Shown: piece by piece, positions 23,206 through 34,600 of the stretch
Position numbering within the stretch: position 1 is the stretch's first letter
Layout: each line of letters opens with the position of its first letter
Assembly: GCA_947396885.1 (NCBI GenBank)
Contig: OX377204.1
Location: 55,725,139-55,789,138, forward strand
Direction: 5' to 3'
DNA length: 64,000 bases
From: Heligmosomoides polygyrus polygyrus
Taxonomy: Eukaryota; Nematoda; Chromadorea; Rhabditida; Heligmosomidae
Translations under genes and position numbers: made by a program
The notes under the pieces: generated by a model
The model's database searches: none
The model's input: the letters and a program-made list of their open reading frames with translations, nothing else
What the model was told of the DNA's origin: nothing

Positions 23206-24829
23206 AGATATAAATAGATTAGAGTAGATTTTGCGGGGCATTTGAAGGCGCACCCAAACAGCACTCTTTCATGTAGAATAGATGCTCTATGAAAGGTTTT
23301 TCTACATTTGGGTGCATATGTTGCCCGCAAAAGTTCGTAGTACAGATTTTTCTGACCACGTGGATGAGCCAAGCAGTAAAAATGCATTGCAGATACGTAT
23401 GGCGCGATTAATACACAACGCCTTATTCTGCCTTTCTACTGCAAAACTCGAAGCAAGTCCGAAATGGCTAAAATGTCACCAGGATAAATGGGTCGGAGAA
23501 GATAAAAGTTCTACCTCGATTGGAGGGATGAACACAATGAAAGAAAGAAGAGAAACAGAGCACTAGTCCATTACACCATTAGTCGAAGGAAGACGCTGTC
23601 AGTACCTCGTCTCCGAGAAAATTGTACCCAGACATTATCTGTACATGGGTGTGCACTACAACATGACGCAAACACTAGAATGTAGTTCTCAAACAAAATA
23701 CTGAAGCGGAGTTGAGGATAGTGGAGCAGTGAGTAGTGCTCACTGAAATTTTAATGAATCTCGGAGATGCACATGTGTATTGATCGGCTGCGGGACATTA
23801 TGTACGAATGGTCGCCGCGGACGTGGCGAATAGCGCGGCGAGCGCGGCAGAAGACGTCGCAATTGGGTGACTTTAGCGGTCGATGATATCTAGACCGGCA
23901 TCAAAACTTGCACATCAAGTATTAGAAAGTGTACACAAAGTCAGTTTCACTCCGATAGTGTGTCATATTTTCAGCTTCTCCTGAAGAAGCATCGTATAAA
24001 ACTGAGCATTAGATCGTTGTTTAGTTTTATAACTCGAACTCAACTTCTGAACCAGTACATGTTTTCCCGCAGGTCCTGCAACAGCAGGAAGGGATATCAA
24101 CAACTCAAACCTAGCGACTGCAGCAGGTCATGAGGCACAACACATTCGACCGCAGCGGAGCTCATCGCGCACGCGGCAGTCGCCGTCGCGCGCGCGGCGA
24201 CCATCCGTACATAAAGACCGCCCCTCATATTGATCAGATGATGCTTCCTCCTTGCTTCCATTTGGGTTAAATTAGCTAGCAATTGATCGGGCTTGTTCGG
24301 ATTAGCAGGAAACCCACTTTGGGTGCGACGTAGTCGGCAGGAGACGTTATCCCGGTGACATGAAAGACCGATTGTGAGGTCGGTTCATTTTCAGAACGAA
24401 CAAGAATCCCTGCGAATCAGGCCTGAAGATATTTATTTTGCTACTTTGATGATCCTTTGCCGGCTGGAGGTCTTCTTAGCGGGGACCACAACTCTCCCAG
24501 ACCGCTCGGCCTCTGGCAGAAGGAAAACCTTTCATATACCAATTTCACTTAAAACAGGCGCTTTTCTAAGAAATTCGACACGTTTCTATGCTAACTGGAC
24601 ACTTTTTGTATCAAAACCCTTGAAATCAAAGCGAACATCTTTTATAGTAAACTAGTCTAACAAAAATTTTAAAGAGGCTAATATAAGTTTTGAATTAAAA
24701 AATAACTGTGACTTTTCTTGAAAAGGATCACGGACCCCAAACAGTGGATGTAGCAGTTGAATTCTCGTAAATTTTTATCCTTTTAACTATCACCCGTTAG
24801 TCATCAAGTTGCTCGCCTCCCCCCCCCCC
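23206..24829. other. No gene; one imperfect inverted repeat
   Basis: About 23776-23860 (ATTATGTACGAATGGTCGCC) is inversely similar to about 24130-24242 (complement TTTATGTACGGATGGTCGCC), both continuing into CpG-rich sequence. An open frame at 24374-24655 (+) has no recognisable product. Confidence 0.4.
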
Positions 24830-24847
24830 ATTCGACTCCACTGTTCT

Positions 24848-25280
24848 TATTCTTCTTCTTCGTCTTCTTCTTCTTCAGCGTTTGTCCCGCTTCGTGGCGG
24901 GGTCCGCTATTCTGGTGTCATGACGCCACCTTTCCCGATCCAGCGCTAGATCGGGGTGGACACCAGCTACTTTCAAGTCCGTATGTAACGTATCAGCCCA
25001 GCGCTGTTTCGGGCGCCCTCTAGGCCGCTTTCCTATTACCTAGAAGTTAAGGCCTTTCTTGCGGACGCTGTCTTCTTCTCCACGCAGAACGTGGCCGTAC
25101 CATCGTAAGCGAGCTTCGACGAAGAACTTGCAATGTCATGAACCATGTGATGTGACATGGGTGTTCGTAGGCCGGCCTGTCACAAGGGCCTGTCGCCTGT
25201 AATCGAATGTCCGGGTTCGGCTTAGCTCGCAGAGCGGGCAGTTTCCAGTGGCACCACGTGGAGGAACGGACATCGCCACC
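24848..25280 (-). mobile_element. RTE-derived minimal element E with 18 bp target duplication
   Basis: On the minus strand it begins with the RTE 5' end (complement of 25280 back to about 25125, matching copies A-C), jumps directly to the last about 240 bp of the RTE coding region (RGRPKQRW segment, about 25113-24880) and ends in a (GAA)n-like tail. ATTCGACTCCACTGTTCT flanks both sides (24830-24847 and 25281-25298). It has no complete protein, so it would depend on enzymes from a full RTE. It sits at the edge of an EN/RT element fragment. Confidence 0.85.
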
Positions 25281-25800
25281 ATTCGACTCCACTGTTCTCC
25301 CTGCTTAATACTCGCTTCAAAGAAGTGGGCTATACGAAGGCAGGATGAGCACGCGATCAGCGCAGCGTGGAATCGCGAAGACGATGCTCGAGGTGACAAG
25401 ACTCACTGAGAGAGGGCCTCCGCAGTTCCGAGCATAGTCGACGTTCGAAGATCAGAGACGCTGTCGCATGGGCCAAATTGTCGAAAATTAGGTGGGCCGG
25501 CCACGTAATGCGCTTTCGCAGACACCCGCTGGACGAGATCAGTTACCGACTGAATTCCGCAGGATGTCAAGAGACGCACACCAACGCGTTGGCCGGATTT
25601 CTCCGTGAAAGCCCTGAACGACCGATATGACGCTCTTCGTATCCCTCGAGCGAGGAGGATCTATTGGACCACTCTGTCACGCGACAGGGACGAATGGAGA
25701 CGCTGCTGGCTACCGCTCATCCAGTGAGGCAGACTCTGCTCTCTGGAAGACCTTGAGAATGCGTCTGCCCATCGCATTGGCGGTCGTTCCCATGGTCTCT
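25281..25800 (+). mobile_element. 3' fragment of EN/RT retroelement
   Basis: C-terminal region of the same family as 7193-8755: the HSTVL-type segment, a RRSKIRDAVAWAKLSKIRWA-like block with AGHVMRF near 25500, and [13 protein letters not shown] near 25680. Frame breaks throughout. Confidence 0.7.
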
Positions 25801-26049
25801 TACCTGAACTTTTTTAAACAATGAACTAAGCAACTAACCGCATTTTTAACAATACTTAACAAAAAGTGTAGGTAAAAAATTTGTTAGAAAATTTAATGAC
25901 CGTGGCTTAATGCCATGTCTGACGCACCGTATAGAATCTCATGCATGAGAACGCGCAGGTCATTACCATCGAAACTAAAATGCATATTGTATCGCAGAAT
26001 TTACCAGTCCATTATAGTTCTGGGTGAGTACTGATCAGGGATGGGCGGA

Positions 26050-26165
26050 AATTTTTATAATTTTCTCAGAAAACATAAAATCGCCTTTGCCAGAAAACAG
26101 AAATCAGAAAACAGAAAAGCCAAAAACGCCAGAAAACAGAAAATCAGAAAACAGAAAATTGCGAA
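26050..26165. repeat. AAAACAG-rich low-complexity repeat
   Basis: Irregular CAGAAAACAGAAA units; the open frame across them (PENRNQKTEKPKTPENRKSE) is an artefact of the repeat. Confidence 0.7.
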
Positions 26166-26649
26166 ATCATCATAAATTAGACCTAATTATTTTACCCAAA
26201 GATCCATTTTTCCAATAGCGTATGCTTTTGTATGGAAAGGATTGTGGACGTGGACAAACGTTTCAACTTCCAAGCGTTTACAAAAATTCCTAGTGCACTC
26301 CAAATGCAATACAATCAGTATATTGTAAATCTTGACTGATAGATTAGGAATTTCGACATTTGAAGTATTCAACCTTACTCATCAGCTCCGTTTCACAGAT
26401 AACGCTCCTATTAGTGTTCCCACTAGTAAGAAACTAGCCATTCAGAGCACCGAACACGATGAAGCCTCATTGATTACTGTTCGCATGTTTCAACTCCCTT
26501 GCTTGAGTTTACAGACACCCTCGCAACATGCTATGAGGCTGTGCTGAGATTCATTCAGTACTACTGACTCCGCCAGAATCTATATTCCTAGTTCGTCTTG
26601 TTTTTCGAGAATACTTTTCCTTGTACGCAGCGCATCGAAGTGTCGCAAG

Positions 26650-27475
26650 AGTGCAAGCTGTGCCTTTGTTCATCGACCTAAAGAAGGCATTCGACTCTGT
26701 CGTCTGTCGAAACTGAAGCGGTCATTGGAGCCCTGCTCACTCAGGGCGTTCCTACTCAGTACATAGGGGTCTTTTGAGAGCTATGCGATGGATTCAAGGT
26801 CTCACCATTCTACAACGACGTCGTCATCGACGGAAAGAGAAGGGTTCGGCAGGGGGATACCATATCCCCGAAGGGCTCGGCAGGGATTCAGCACCACCCT
26901 CAAAAACCTCATGCGCGATCCAGAATTGGAAGACGTGGGAGTGCAGTTCGACTGCCGGCAACCACACCATCTTCGCTTCGCTGACGACATCGTGCGCCTA
27001 ACACCGAGCATCGGCCAGGCGGAGCGAATGCTGGCCGACTTCGATCGCGTATGTGGGAGCGTTGGACTGCAGCTGAATCTTACTAAGACGATGTTCATGA
27101 GGAACGGACAACTCTCTGACGCCCAATCCTTGTTCAACGGAACTCACTTTCGAAATGCTCCAGCTTACAGCTTCGCTATCTTTTTTGCGAAGTCAACATG
27201 GCCAACGAATTAGCGCCAGAGCTGGGCAGAAACGAGTGGCTTCAGGGTCGTTTAAGAGCATCGAAGAAGTGAAGAAGACAAGGATCGTCCGGCTCCGCGC
27301 CAAACTATTCCACTCCACTGTTCTTACTGCGCAAAGAGACCAGGGCTATCCGAAAGAAGGAGCACGATCGCGATCACCGTCGCGCAGCGTGGAATCGAGA
27401 GGACGATATTCAGGGTGACATGATAGACGCCAGTCAGAGAAGGCTCTGCAGAAAACGACCATTGGGGATGACAAC
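26650..27475 (+). mobile_element. EN/RT retroelement fragment with intact FADD box
   Basis: Same family as 7193-8755. FIDLKKAFDSV (about 26680), a shifted GV-QYI block, then an open frame to 27213 with LHHLRFADDIVRLTPSIGQA (FADD at about 26977-26991) and RVCGSVGLQLNLTKTMFMRN. Several frameshifts and a truncated C-terminal part; not functional. Confidence 0.8.
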
Positions 27476-27526
27476 TTTGTATTTTTAAACCGGAGGTGGG
27501 GAATAATTCTACCCACAGTAACTCTA

Positions 27527-27637
27527 GGACAAGAGTTTTGATCGCAACAAATCATCCTGTAACAACATGTAGCCTTTATACTAGCCGCTCCAGGCTTAAA
27601 CAAATATGTTCAAAAATGTGTTCACTTATTGAGGCAG
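27527..27637 (+). mobile_element. SINE family 1, 3' part
   Basis: CAAGAGTTTTGATCGCAACA, then CATCCTGTAACA and a tail (ccgctccaggcttaaacaaa) shared with 9386-9545. The tRNA-like head is absent. It ends against Foldback element II. Confidence 0.6.
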
Positions 27638-28739
27638 GTACAATACCGCCCGCGTCGCGCGGTCAAAAAGACGGTTTATCGTCGCATGCTCATAACTCCT
27701 TTAATTTTAAGTTGTTTGAGAAACTGTTGGCACCGTTCTATTCGTCTTCTCGAGATCTACATAAGGCTATATAAAACATTGTCAGACCACCGCGTTTTCG
27801 CCGTGGGTGGCCTAAAAATAACTGCAGCGGGCTTTTACGATTAGAGCACCTTATTTTCCAGGACGCGAATGTGACGTGTAGTGTTTTCGGAGTATCTCAA
27901 ACATGGCGTAGCAGTCCGCTGTCAGACCGACGAGCCTTTGAAGTGGGCCGTACACAATGCATATTGGATAGAACCTATCAATCGAGTGAGCGGAAGTGGT
28001 TCAAATATCGTGCTAGCCAGCAAAGCTTATCCTCTTTAGGTGCTTTAGTGCACACAGCAGCATAAACAAATGAAGAGGTTTTATGAAGCGAAAAGGGTGA
28101 GTGCGCCGTGCACATTGCATATATGTACGATAGAACCGTTTGAAATTACACTAGATTGGAAATTTCCGCCCGCCCTACTCAAGAATTGCTGTATTCTGTC
28201 CCAGCGAGACTTTAGAGTACGCCGTGAACAATGCATATATTTAGCGTATAGCTACTAATTGAGTGTACGCGACAGCTTGCAGAGTGGGCGTTTGATGAGT
28301 TTTATCAGAAATTTCCAGCCGCACTACTCAAGAATTGCTGCACTCTGTTCCGGGGAGGCTTTACAGTACGCAGTGAACAATGCTTAGAGAATAGAACATA
28401 TCAATCGAGTGGGGCGACCGCTCGCAAATGCACGTGCGGGCGTGTTTGTAGCGTAATAACTCAATCAAGTTCGAATTTTTCCGGCTGCAACTCGAAGACT
28501 TTGTACGCAGCACAAGGTTCTTGAAGTGCTCTAAAGCACAACAGTATAGCTCATGAATGGACAAAATTACAGCGCTGCGAAAATGCTGGTGTGACTTATG
28601 CGACCTAATTTTTTACCGATTTCGGTCGACCACTGCGCGAAGACACTGCGAGCCAACGGCATGTAAATGCGTAGGCGAGCCGAGCACCTAAGGTGCTTTA
28701 AGACGATATGCTCGCAACTCCCCAGCTGCCTAAACTGCC

Positions 28740-28742
28740 TTA
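28740..28742. repeat. TTA target duplication, left
   Basis: TTA at 28740-28742 and 29784-29786 flank the palindromic element. Confidence 0.7.
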
Positions 28743-29783
28743 CCAGGATACTACCTCAACGGTAGGTGGGAAAGGCCCAAGTGTTGTATATGGGCAGAAT
28801 CACCTCTCCCTGGGTAGTAACAAAGTGCAGGTATCTCGACCCCAATGCAACTGTGCGCAGAGTTAGGGGCGACGCAAGTCGCGTGTTGGCACCGTGTTGA
28901 TTCATGTGCTCCACAGTTGACGGGCGCGCGCGGGTTGAGGGCTCGTATCGCGACCCGGCGCAGTGCACAGGTGGCGTGGAAGGGAAGAGCTCGGGCTCGT
29001 GAACGAGGGGTCGGGGGTTTGGATCCCGCAGACTGCGTTTGTTTTGCACTTTTGCAAAATCCATGTTTCATAGAGGTCACCCACTTAAGGGTATTATAGT
29101 GTGTTATAGAGCATTTACATATAACACACCCCTCGTACCGTTAACAAGGGTGGTCCAGGCAGGCTCACCGATTTCGCTAAAACTTTGTCTAGGGGGGTTA
29201 TTTGGGGTGCTGATGACGAATCTGACATCCGTTTTTCACGATTCAGCTGGATAATATAGATACAGGAAGGCGCAGGATTACATTCTTAAAGTTTCTGCCG
29301 GTGACGGCAGGTAGAGACAGAATCGTGAAAAACGGATGTCAGATTCGTGGTCAGCACCCCAAATAATCCCCCCCCCTAGACAAAGTTTCAGCGAAATTGG
29401 TGACCCTGCCTGGACCACCCTTGTTAACGGTACGAGGGGTGTGTTATATGTAAACATGCTCTATAACACACTATAATACCCTTAGGTGGGTGACCTCTAT
29501 GAAACATGGATTTTGCAAAAGTGTAAAACAAACGCAGTCTGCGGGATCCAAACCCCCGACCCCTCGTTCACGAGCCCGAGCTCTCCCCTTCCACGCCACC
29601 TGTGCACTGTGCCGGGTCGCGATACGAGCCCTCATCCCGCGCGCGCCCGTTAACTGTGGAGCACATGAATCCCAGTTGTATTGGGGTCGAGATACCTGCA
29701 GTTTGTTACTACCCAGAGAGAGGCGGTTCTGCCCATATACAACACTTGGGCCGTTCCGATCTACCGTTGAGATAGTATCCTGG
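28743..29783. mobile_element. Palindromic DNA element with TTA target duplication
   Basis: CCAGGATACTACCTCAACGG at the left end faces its near-perfect complement at the right end. The whole 1041 bp folds into two arms of about 460-500 bp around a loop at about 29245-29325. TTA on both sides matches the 3 bp TWA preference of PIF/Harbinger transposons, which I infer as the mobilising family. Mirror open frames of 109 and 124 codons on the two arms are products of the palindrome. Each arm has a GGGTTTGGATCCC segment resembling a Pol III B-box, possibly tRNA-derived. Confidence 0.75.
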
Positions 29784-31544
29784 TTAGTCCCATCTGCCGT
29801 TTTAGGGCGGCGGACTTATCCCAATAACACCGTTTTGTTCATAACGAAAAGCTCTATCGAATGATGTCGCTCTCGATCAATTTCAAAAAATCGATCTTTT
29901 GACAATATCGAGGACGTGGGCGCTCTATGCCGAGCTGCGCGGACGATGACGTCATGGAAAACCGATATTTTCGAAATTGGCCAAATTTCCTCGTGCAAAC
30001 TTCGTCCAAAGTCATCTATGCGGTTTTCTATGCGGTTTTTTTTCAGAAGCACCGATCACCTTTAGTTATCGGCATGGGTGGTCTCCTGCCGTAATCGTCC
30101 AAATGAACTTCGGCATCGTGTTCGGCACCCCGGATAAGCCCCGCCCCTATACGAAGTTTGAGCAATATCGGTGATCCTGACCCGACCACCCTCAATTATC
30201 CAGAAGAAATCCAAAACCTTCGAAATCGGCGGAATTTTCAAAATCGGACGTAGGATTCGCAATCAGCGACCCAAGTAACCTCTATTTGATTTTGGACGAG
30301 AAATTTTGCCAATTTCGAAAATACCGATTTTCGATGACGTCATCGTCCGTGCAGGCTCGGCTTGGAGCGCCTTCGTTCTCGATGGGAAATTGTCAAAAAA
30401 TCGATTTTACTGAAATTGGTCGAGATTGACATCGTTAGATATAGCATTCCGTGGTGAATCTAATGGTGTATTGGGAGTGTCGAACACCCAAATATGGGTG
30501 AGGAAGAGGGCAGGAAACTTCAACTTCAACCGCTAAGTCCGCCGCCCTAAAATGTCAGATGGGGCTAAGGCAGTTTAGGCAGCTGGGGAGTAGCGAGCAT
30601 ATCATATTAAAGCACCTTAGGTGTTCCGCTTGCCTACGCATTTGTATGCCCTTGGCTCGCCGTGTCTTCCCGCAGGGGTCGACTGAATTTGGAAAAAAAT
30701 CGTGCCACGCAAAGCTAACCTGCATTTTCGCACCGCTGTAACTTTGTCCAATCATGAGCCACACCGCTGTACTTTAGAGCACTTCAAGAACCTTGTACTG
30801 CCTACAAAGCCCTCGAGTTGCAGCCGAAACGATTTGATCTTGATAGAGTTATTGAAGCTACGAACGAACGGACATTTCTAATCGAATCTAATTTCAAACA
30901 GTTCTATCGTATATGCATTTTGCACGACGCACTCTCTCTTCTTGCTTCTTAAAACCTCTTCATTTGTATAATCTGCTGTCAGTGTGTGCACTAAAGCACC
31001 TAAAGAGGGTAAGCGTTGCTGTTTAGCACGACATTTGAACCGCTTCCGCTCACTCGATTGATAGGCTCGATCCTACGTGCATTGTGTACGGTACACACCA
31101 AAGGATCGTCGGACTCCCTGGAGCAAATCCTAAGCAGGACGGCTGGGAATTCCATATAACTTCTCCAAACAGTGCAAGATAGCCTTGAAAACTTTACATT
31201 TTCCGTTAAATGAAAATAGAAACCCAGTGGGTATGCTTCTGCCCATCCGATTGATAGGTTCGATACTATATGCATTGTGCACAGCGCACTCTTGGAACAT
31301 TCCACGCATGACAGAGCACTGACAACGCACGCCATGCTTGAGATACTCCGAAAACACTGCACGTCCTGGAAAATAAGGTGCTCCAATCGCAAAAGCCTGC
31401 TGCATTCATTTTTTAGGCCACCCACAGCGAAAACGCGGTGGCCTGGTAAAGTTTTATGCATGGTTTTATAGAACTAGAGGAGGCGAATGGAATAGTACCA
31501 GCAGTTTCTGAAACAACTCAAAATTAAAGGAGTTATGAGCATGC

Positions 31545-31580
31545 GACGGTTTGCGACGGATTTTTCCGTCGCAAACCGTC
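31545..31580. repeat. Subterminal hairpin of Foldback element II
   Basis: GACGGTTTGCGACGGA and its exact complement with a short A/T loop, 32 bp from the right terminus. A mutated version is at the left end of element I. Confidence 0.85.
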
Positions 31581-31751
31581 TTTTTGACCGCGCGACGCGG
31601 GCGGTATTGTACAGCATTGCTTTTCCTCTCCTACCTCTTGACAGTGGATGACCAAAGAATATTATTGGGTCTATAGACACTTTCCCAGTGAGAATTTTGT
31701 AAATCATTAAGAGGTCAGCTAGTTTCCTTTTTTCTTAAAGTGTTGAGAGAG

Positions 31752-31763
31752 CAAGAGTTTTAG
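31752..31763. repeat. Target site duplication of SINE, left
   Basis: CAAGAGTTTTAG, repeated exactly at 31927-31938. Confidence 0.85.
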
Positions 31764-31926
31764 TAACAATGCTTGAACAGACCTCGAGGATATCGCGGAA
31801 GTTACGTGCGGTCAAACAGCGCCGATGGTGTAAGGCGAACATCGCTGCCAGGAAAGCAGAAGATGCGGGTTTGAGTCCCGCCTGGCGCAAGAGTTTTGAC
31901 TGCAACAAAACATCCTGTAACAACAA
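31764..31926 (+). mobile_element. tRNA-derived SINE (family 1), best copy
   Basis: Inserted in LINE G with a 12 bp duplication. It has a 55 bp leader, a tRNA-like head (31819-31888), then a 38 bp body ending in a short (CAA)n tail. The body ACATCCTGTAACA is shared with the copies at 9.4 and 27.5 kb. Mobilisation would need a LINE in trans; the partner is not identified. Confidence 0.85.
31819..31888 (+). other. tRNA-like SINE head (tRNA pseudogene fold)
   Basis: A cloverleaf can be drawn: acceptor stem GCGCC/GGCGC, D-stem GATG/CATC, anticodon stem CTGC/GCAG with a 7-base loop CAGGAAA (GGA at the anticodon positions, but A instead of U at position 33), and T-arm GCGGG/CCCGC. The A-box (TGGTGTAAGGC) and B-box (GGTTTGAGTCC) are near consensus. 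This is a Pol III promoter remnant, not a functional tRNA. Confidence 0.7.
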
Positions 31927-34600
31927 CAAGAGTTTTAGATCTGTCATTCCCTCCGGGTATATGGAAGTAATCCATTCCGTAGCATCTCATAAATAACTTT
32001 CGTGTAAAACTGTTTTGTGCACTTTCAAGAAGGCAAATGTCTTTTTTCTTACACGGATTGAAGATAGTTGTTTCTGACTCTCTGGCCGCACATATGTTTT
32101 GTAAGCACGCAGCAGCACTTGGGGATCGTTGGTCTTCAAAATTTTGAAAAGATTGTGGATTCGATGCCTTGCTTGTCAACATCTTATAATGTTTACTGAA
32201 TTTGAAATTGTTAGTTATCATAAAGCCTAAATCTCGTACATCATCTACCAATTTAAGCTCATTGTCTCGAAGACTATAAGATTGCGGCCTATTCCTTGAT
32301 TTTGTTCCAATGCGAAGGTAGCAAGATTTTTAGGCATTAATGCGGTAGTCCCCATTGGTCGGCCCATTCACTTAAAAAATCGATAGCTTTTTGGATTTTT
32401 TGATAATCGTCATCATTTTCTACTGCACTGTTTATCTTAACATCGTCAGCAAACATATTACATCTCACTCCTAACCGTTCTATCGAATCAGGTAACTCGT
32501 AGGTATATATCAGGAACATAAGCTGGGACAGTACCCCTCCTTGAGGAACGCCACTATAAACATTAAACACAGGCGAGAGCTGACCGTCGATCTTTACCTG
32601 ATACGTCCTATGTGAAAGAAAGTCTTGAATACACTCAACTAATCTAGGGTGTAATCCAACCATTCTCATTTTTCTTAGTAAATATGTGGTTGGGACTTTA
32701 TCGAACGTTTTCGAAAAATCAAAATAAACAACATCCGTACCTTTCTTACAGTCAAGATTTTTGGACCAGTCATTTAGGGCCGTCAGAGGTGCAGTCTCTA
32801 CCGATCTTCCTGGTAAAAAGCCTTACTGATTTCTTGAGATGATGTTACTTTCTTCGAAATATTTTAGTATATGCTTTTTAACAATTTTTTTCGAATGCTC
32901 TTGCGGAAATAGAGGTGACGCTTACAGGGTGGTAATTTCCTGGATCATTTAAATGAGGTTTTTTAGAAATAGGTGTGACAAAGGCATGCTTCCATCTTAA
33001 TGGCATTTTACCAGTTATAAAACTAAAGTTGAAAATATGCTCAGGTGGATATACTAGGTGTCCTGCGACTTTTTCACAAACGCGAGCGACACAAAGTCAG
33101 GAGAGGCAGAGAAGGAAGTTGGCCATTTTGTTAAGATTTCTAGGATCTCTTCTTTATGAAACCATAAACCCGAACCCATTTGAGGTTGCACTCTGGGGGA
33201 GGGTATTTGAGACAGTGTCTAGACTTACTGGACTACTAAGGTGTTTCTGAAACAGTGAGACCAATAGGTTTGCTTTCTGGGTAGGCGTTGTGTATGAGTG
33301 ACCATTTGCATCGAACAAGGTGTTAATAGACGTATGACAACCGCTACGGCTTTGAATATATTTGAAAAACTTGGTTTTGTCAGGAGACTGAATGATCTTT
33401 TTTTCAAAATAGCGGTTGTATCTTAAAATAGCTTTCTCATCGTTTCTGCTGAACTCTGCGTATCGTCTCCAGCTCTGAGTGTCATTGTGAGCAGAAGCCA
33501 TATTCCATAGTAAGGAACGATAATTTGTCATTCTTCTAAGGTAGTTTGGGAGCGTGAATTCACCTGTCCTAGCTCTTTTAGAAGGCACAAACGAGTTAAT
33601 TACACGGTGAGGAATTGCTAAAAATGTTTCATTCTTCTCATGCACTGTATCTAGCATGTATAGGCTACCTATCCAGTCAACACTTGCGGGATAGTTTGAT
33701 ATGCTAGTACAATTTGCAGCATTGAAATTCCTTATCCACCTAGCGTCGGGTTTATCAGCACTATTGATACGGATATAAAAAGTAACTGCTGCATGATCAC
33801 TACCTCCTATTGGTGGGTCTATGACAATTTCTGAAACGCAGTCTTCTTTGTTACATAGAATCAGGTCTAATATAGATTCACCTCTTGTGGGTATAGTGTC
33901 AAAATGCTTAAGGTCGTGAGTTTCAAATAGCTCAGAAAAAAGAGACGCACTTTGTCCCGTATTACCTCTGGTGACATCTGGCATATTGAAGTCGCCTTAT
34001 ACAATAATGGATATGTCACAAGAACAGAAATCACTAATAGCTTTTGCAAGCTGACTATTACCTATCGAATTACAACTCATGGGACTCTATGAACACCAAT
34101 GACCCTGTATTGATCTGAAAAATGGTCAACGTCACATAATAGTAACTCATAGCAATTCCTCACAGATTCACTGAATATCAAATTGCAAGAGAGGAAAAGC
34201 TTTACTAAAAGAAGGAGACCTTTTTTGAAAGTTCGGTCACATCGTAGTCCTAGGTACTGACTAGCAGCGACTCCAAGTAAAGGATTTAGTTCGTTATGGG
34301 AAGTAAGCCACGTCTCGGTTAACAAAGCAATATCAAAAAATTTTCACACATGTACATAACGAGAAAGCTGGTGTTTCTCATCACAGATCTTATGTTAGCA
34401 AGCAAAAAAGAAGGATAATAGCGTGATACCCTGTGACAACCTAATAGTTACCCCAAAGAAGGTTGGACGCGGGCTGAGATTGTTGTTGGCTTGATGACTG
34501 TAGTACACCGGAAGCTTGAGTAGCCTGAATTGTACCTGTACTACGATCATCAGGCGAATAGACCGCGTGCAGAACAACGTTCAGCTCGCATGCGCTCCCT

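Larger units (their letters stand above)
27638..31612. mobile_element. Giant Foldback-like element II (with nested palindromic element)
   Basis: The left terminus GTACAATACCGCCCGCG at 27638 is the exact complement of the right terminus at 31596-31612. The left arm (27638-28742 and 29787-30035) faces the right arm (about 30170-31612), each about 1.35-1.45 kb, with a centre near 30100. The right end keeps a perfect subterminal hairpin (31545-31580: GACGGTTTGCGACGGA, AAAA-type loop, and its complement); the left copy of the hairpin is deleted. The arms match Foldback element I. No open frame resembles a transposase. A TA on each side is compatible with a target duplication, but the GTAC ends make it ambiguous. 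Confidence 0.8.
31613..34600 (-). mobile_element. CR1-like LINE G, broken
   Basis: Minus-strand order: endonuclease start with LLTETWLTSHNELNPLLG (about 34320-34270), EN C-terminus and linker in 33984-33154 (GESILDLILCN, PPIGGSDHAAVTF), RT in about 32960-32337 with FDFSKTFDKVP, VYSGVPQGGVLSQLMFLIY and NMFADDVKIN, thumb region VRDLGFMITNNFKFSKHY (about 32240-32180) and C-terminus ADLLMIYKILTGKVS-like (about 31700-31620). At least four frame breaks. A SINE (31764-31926) interrupts the C-terminal part, and the reading stops at the terminus of Foldback element II. Confidence 0.85.

Noticed and set aside
26024..26218. Short Lys/Asn/Glu-rich protein
   Set aside because: The frame is produced by AAAACAG-type low-complexity repeats.
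28751..29864. Two similar open frames of 109 and 124 codons encoding nearly the same peptide on opposite arms
   Set aside because: They are mirror images created by the 1 kb palindrome; no start context, domain or codon bias supports expression.
31819..31888. Functional tRNA gene
   Set aside because: The cloverleaf has a mismatch in the acceptor stem and A at position 33, and lies inside a SINE with a target duplication; it is a tRNA-derived promoter.
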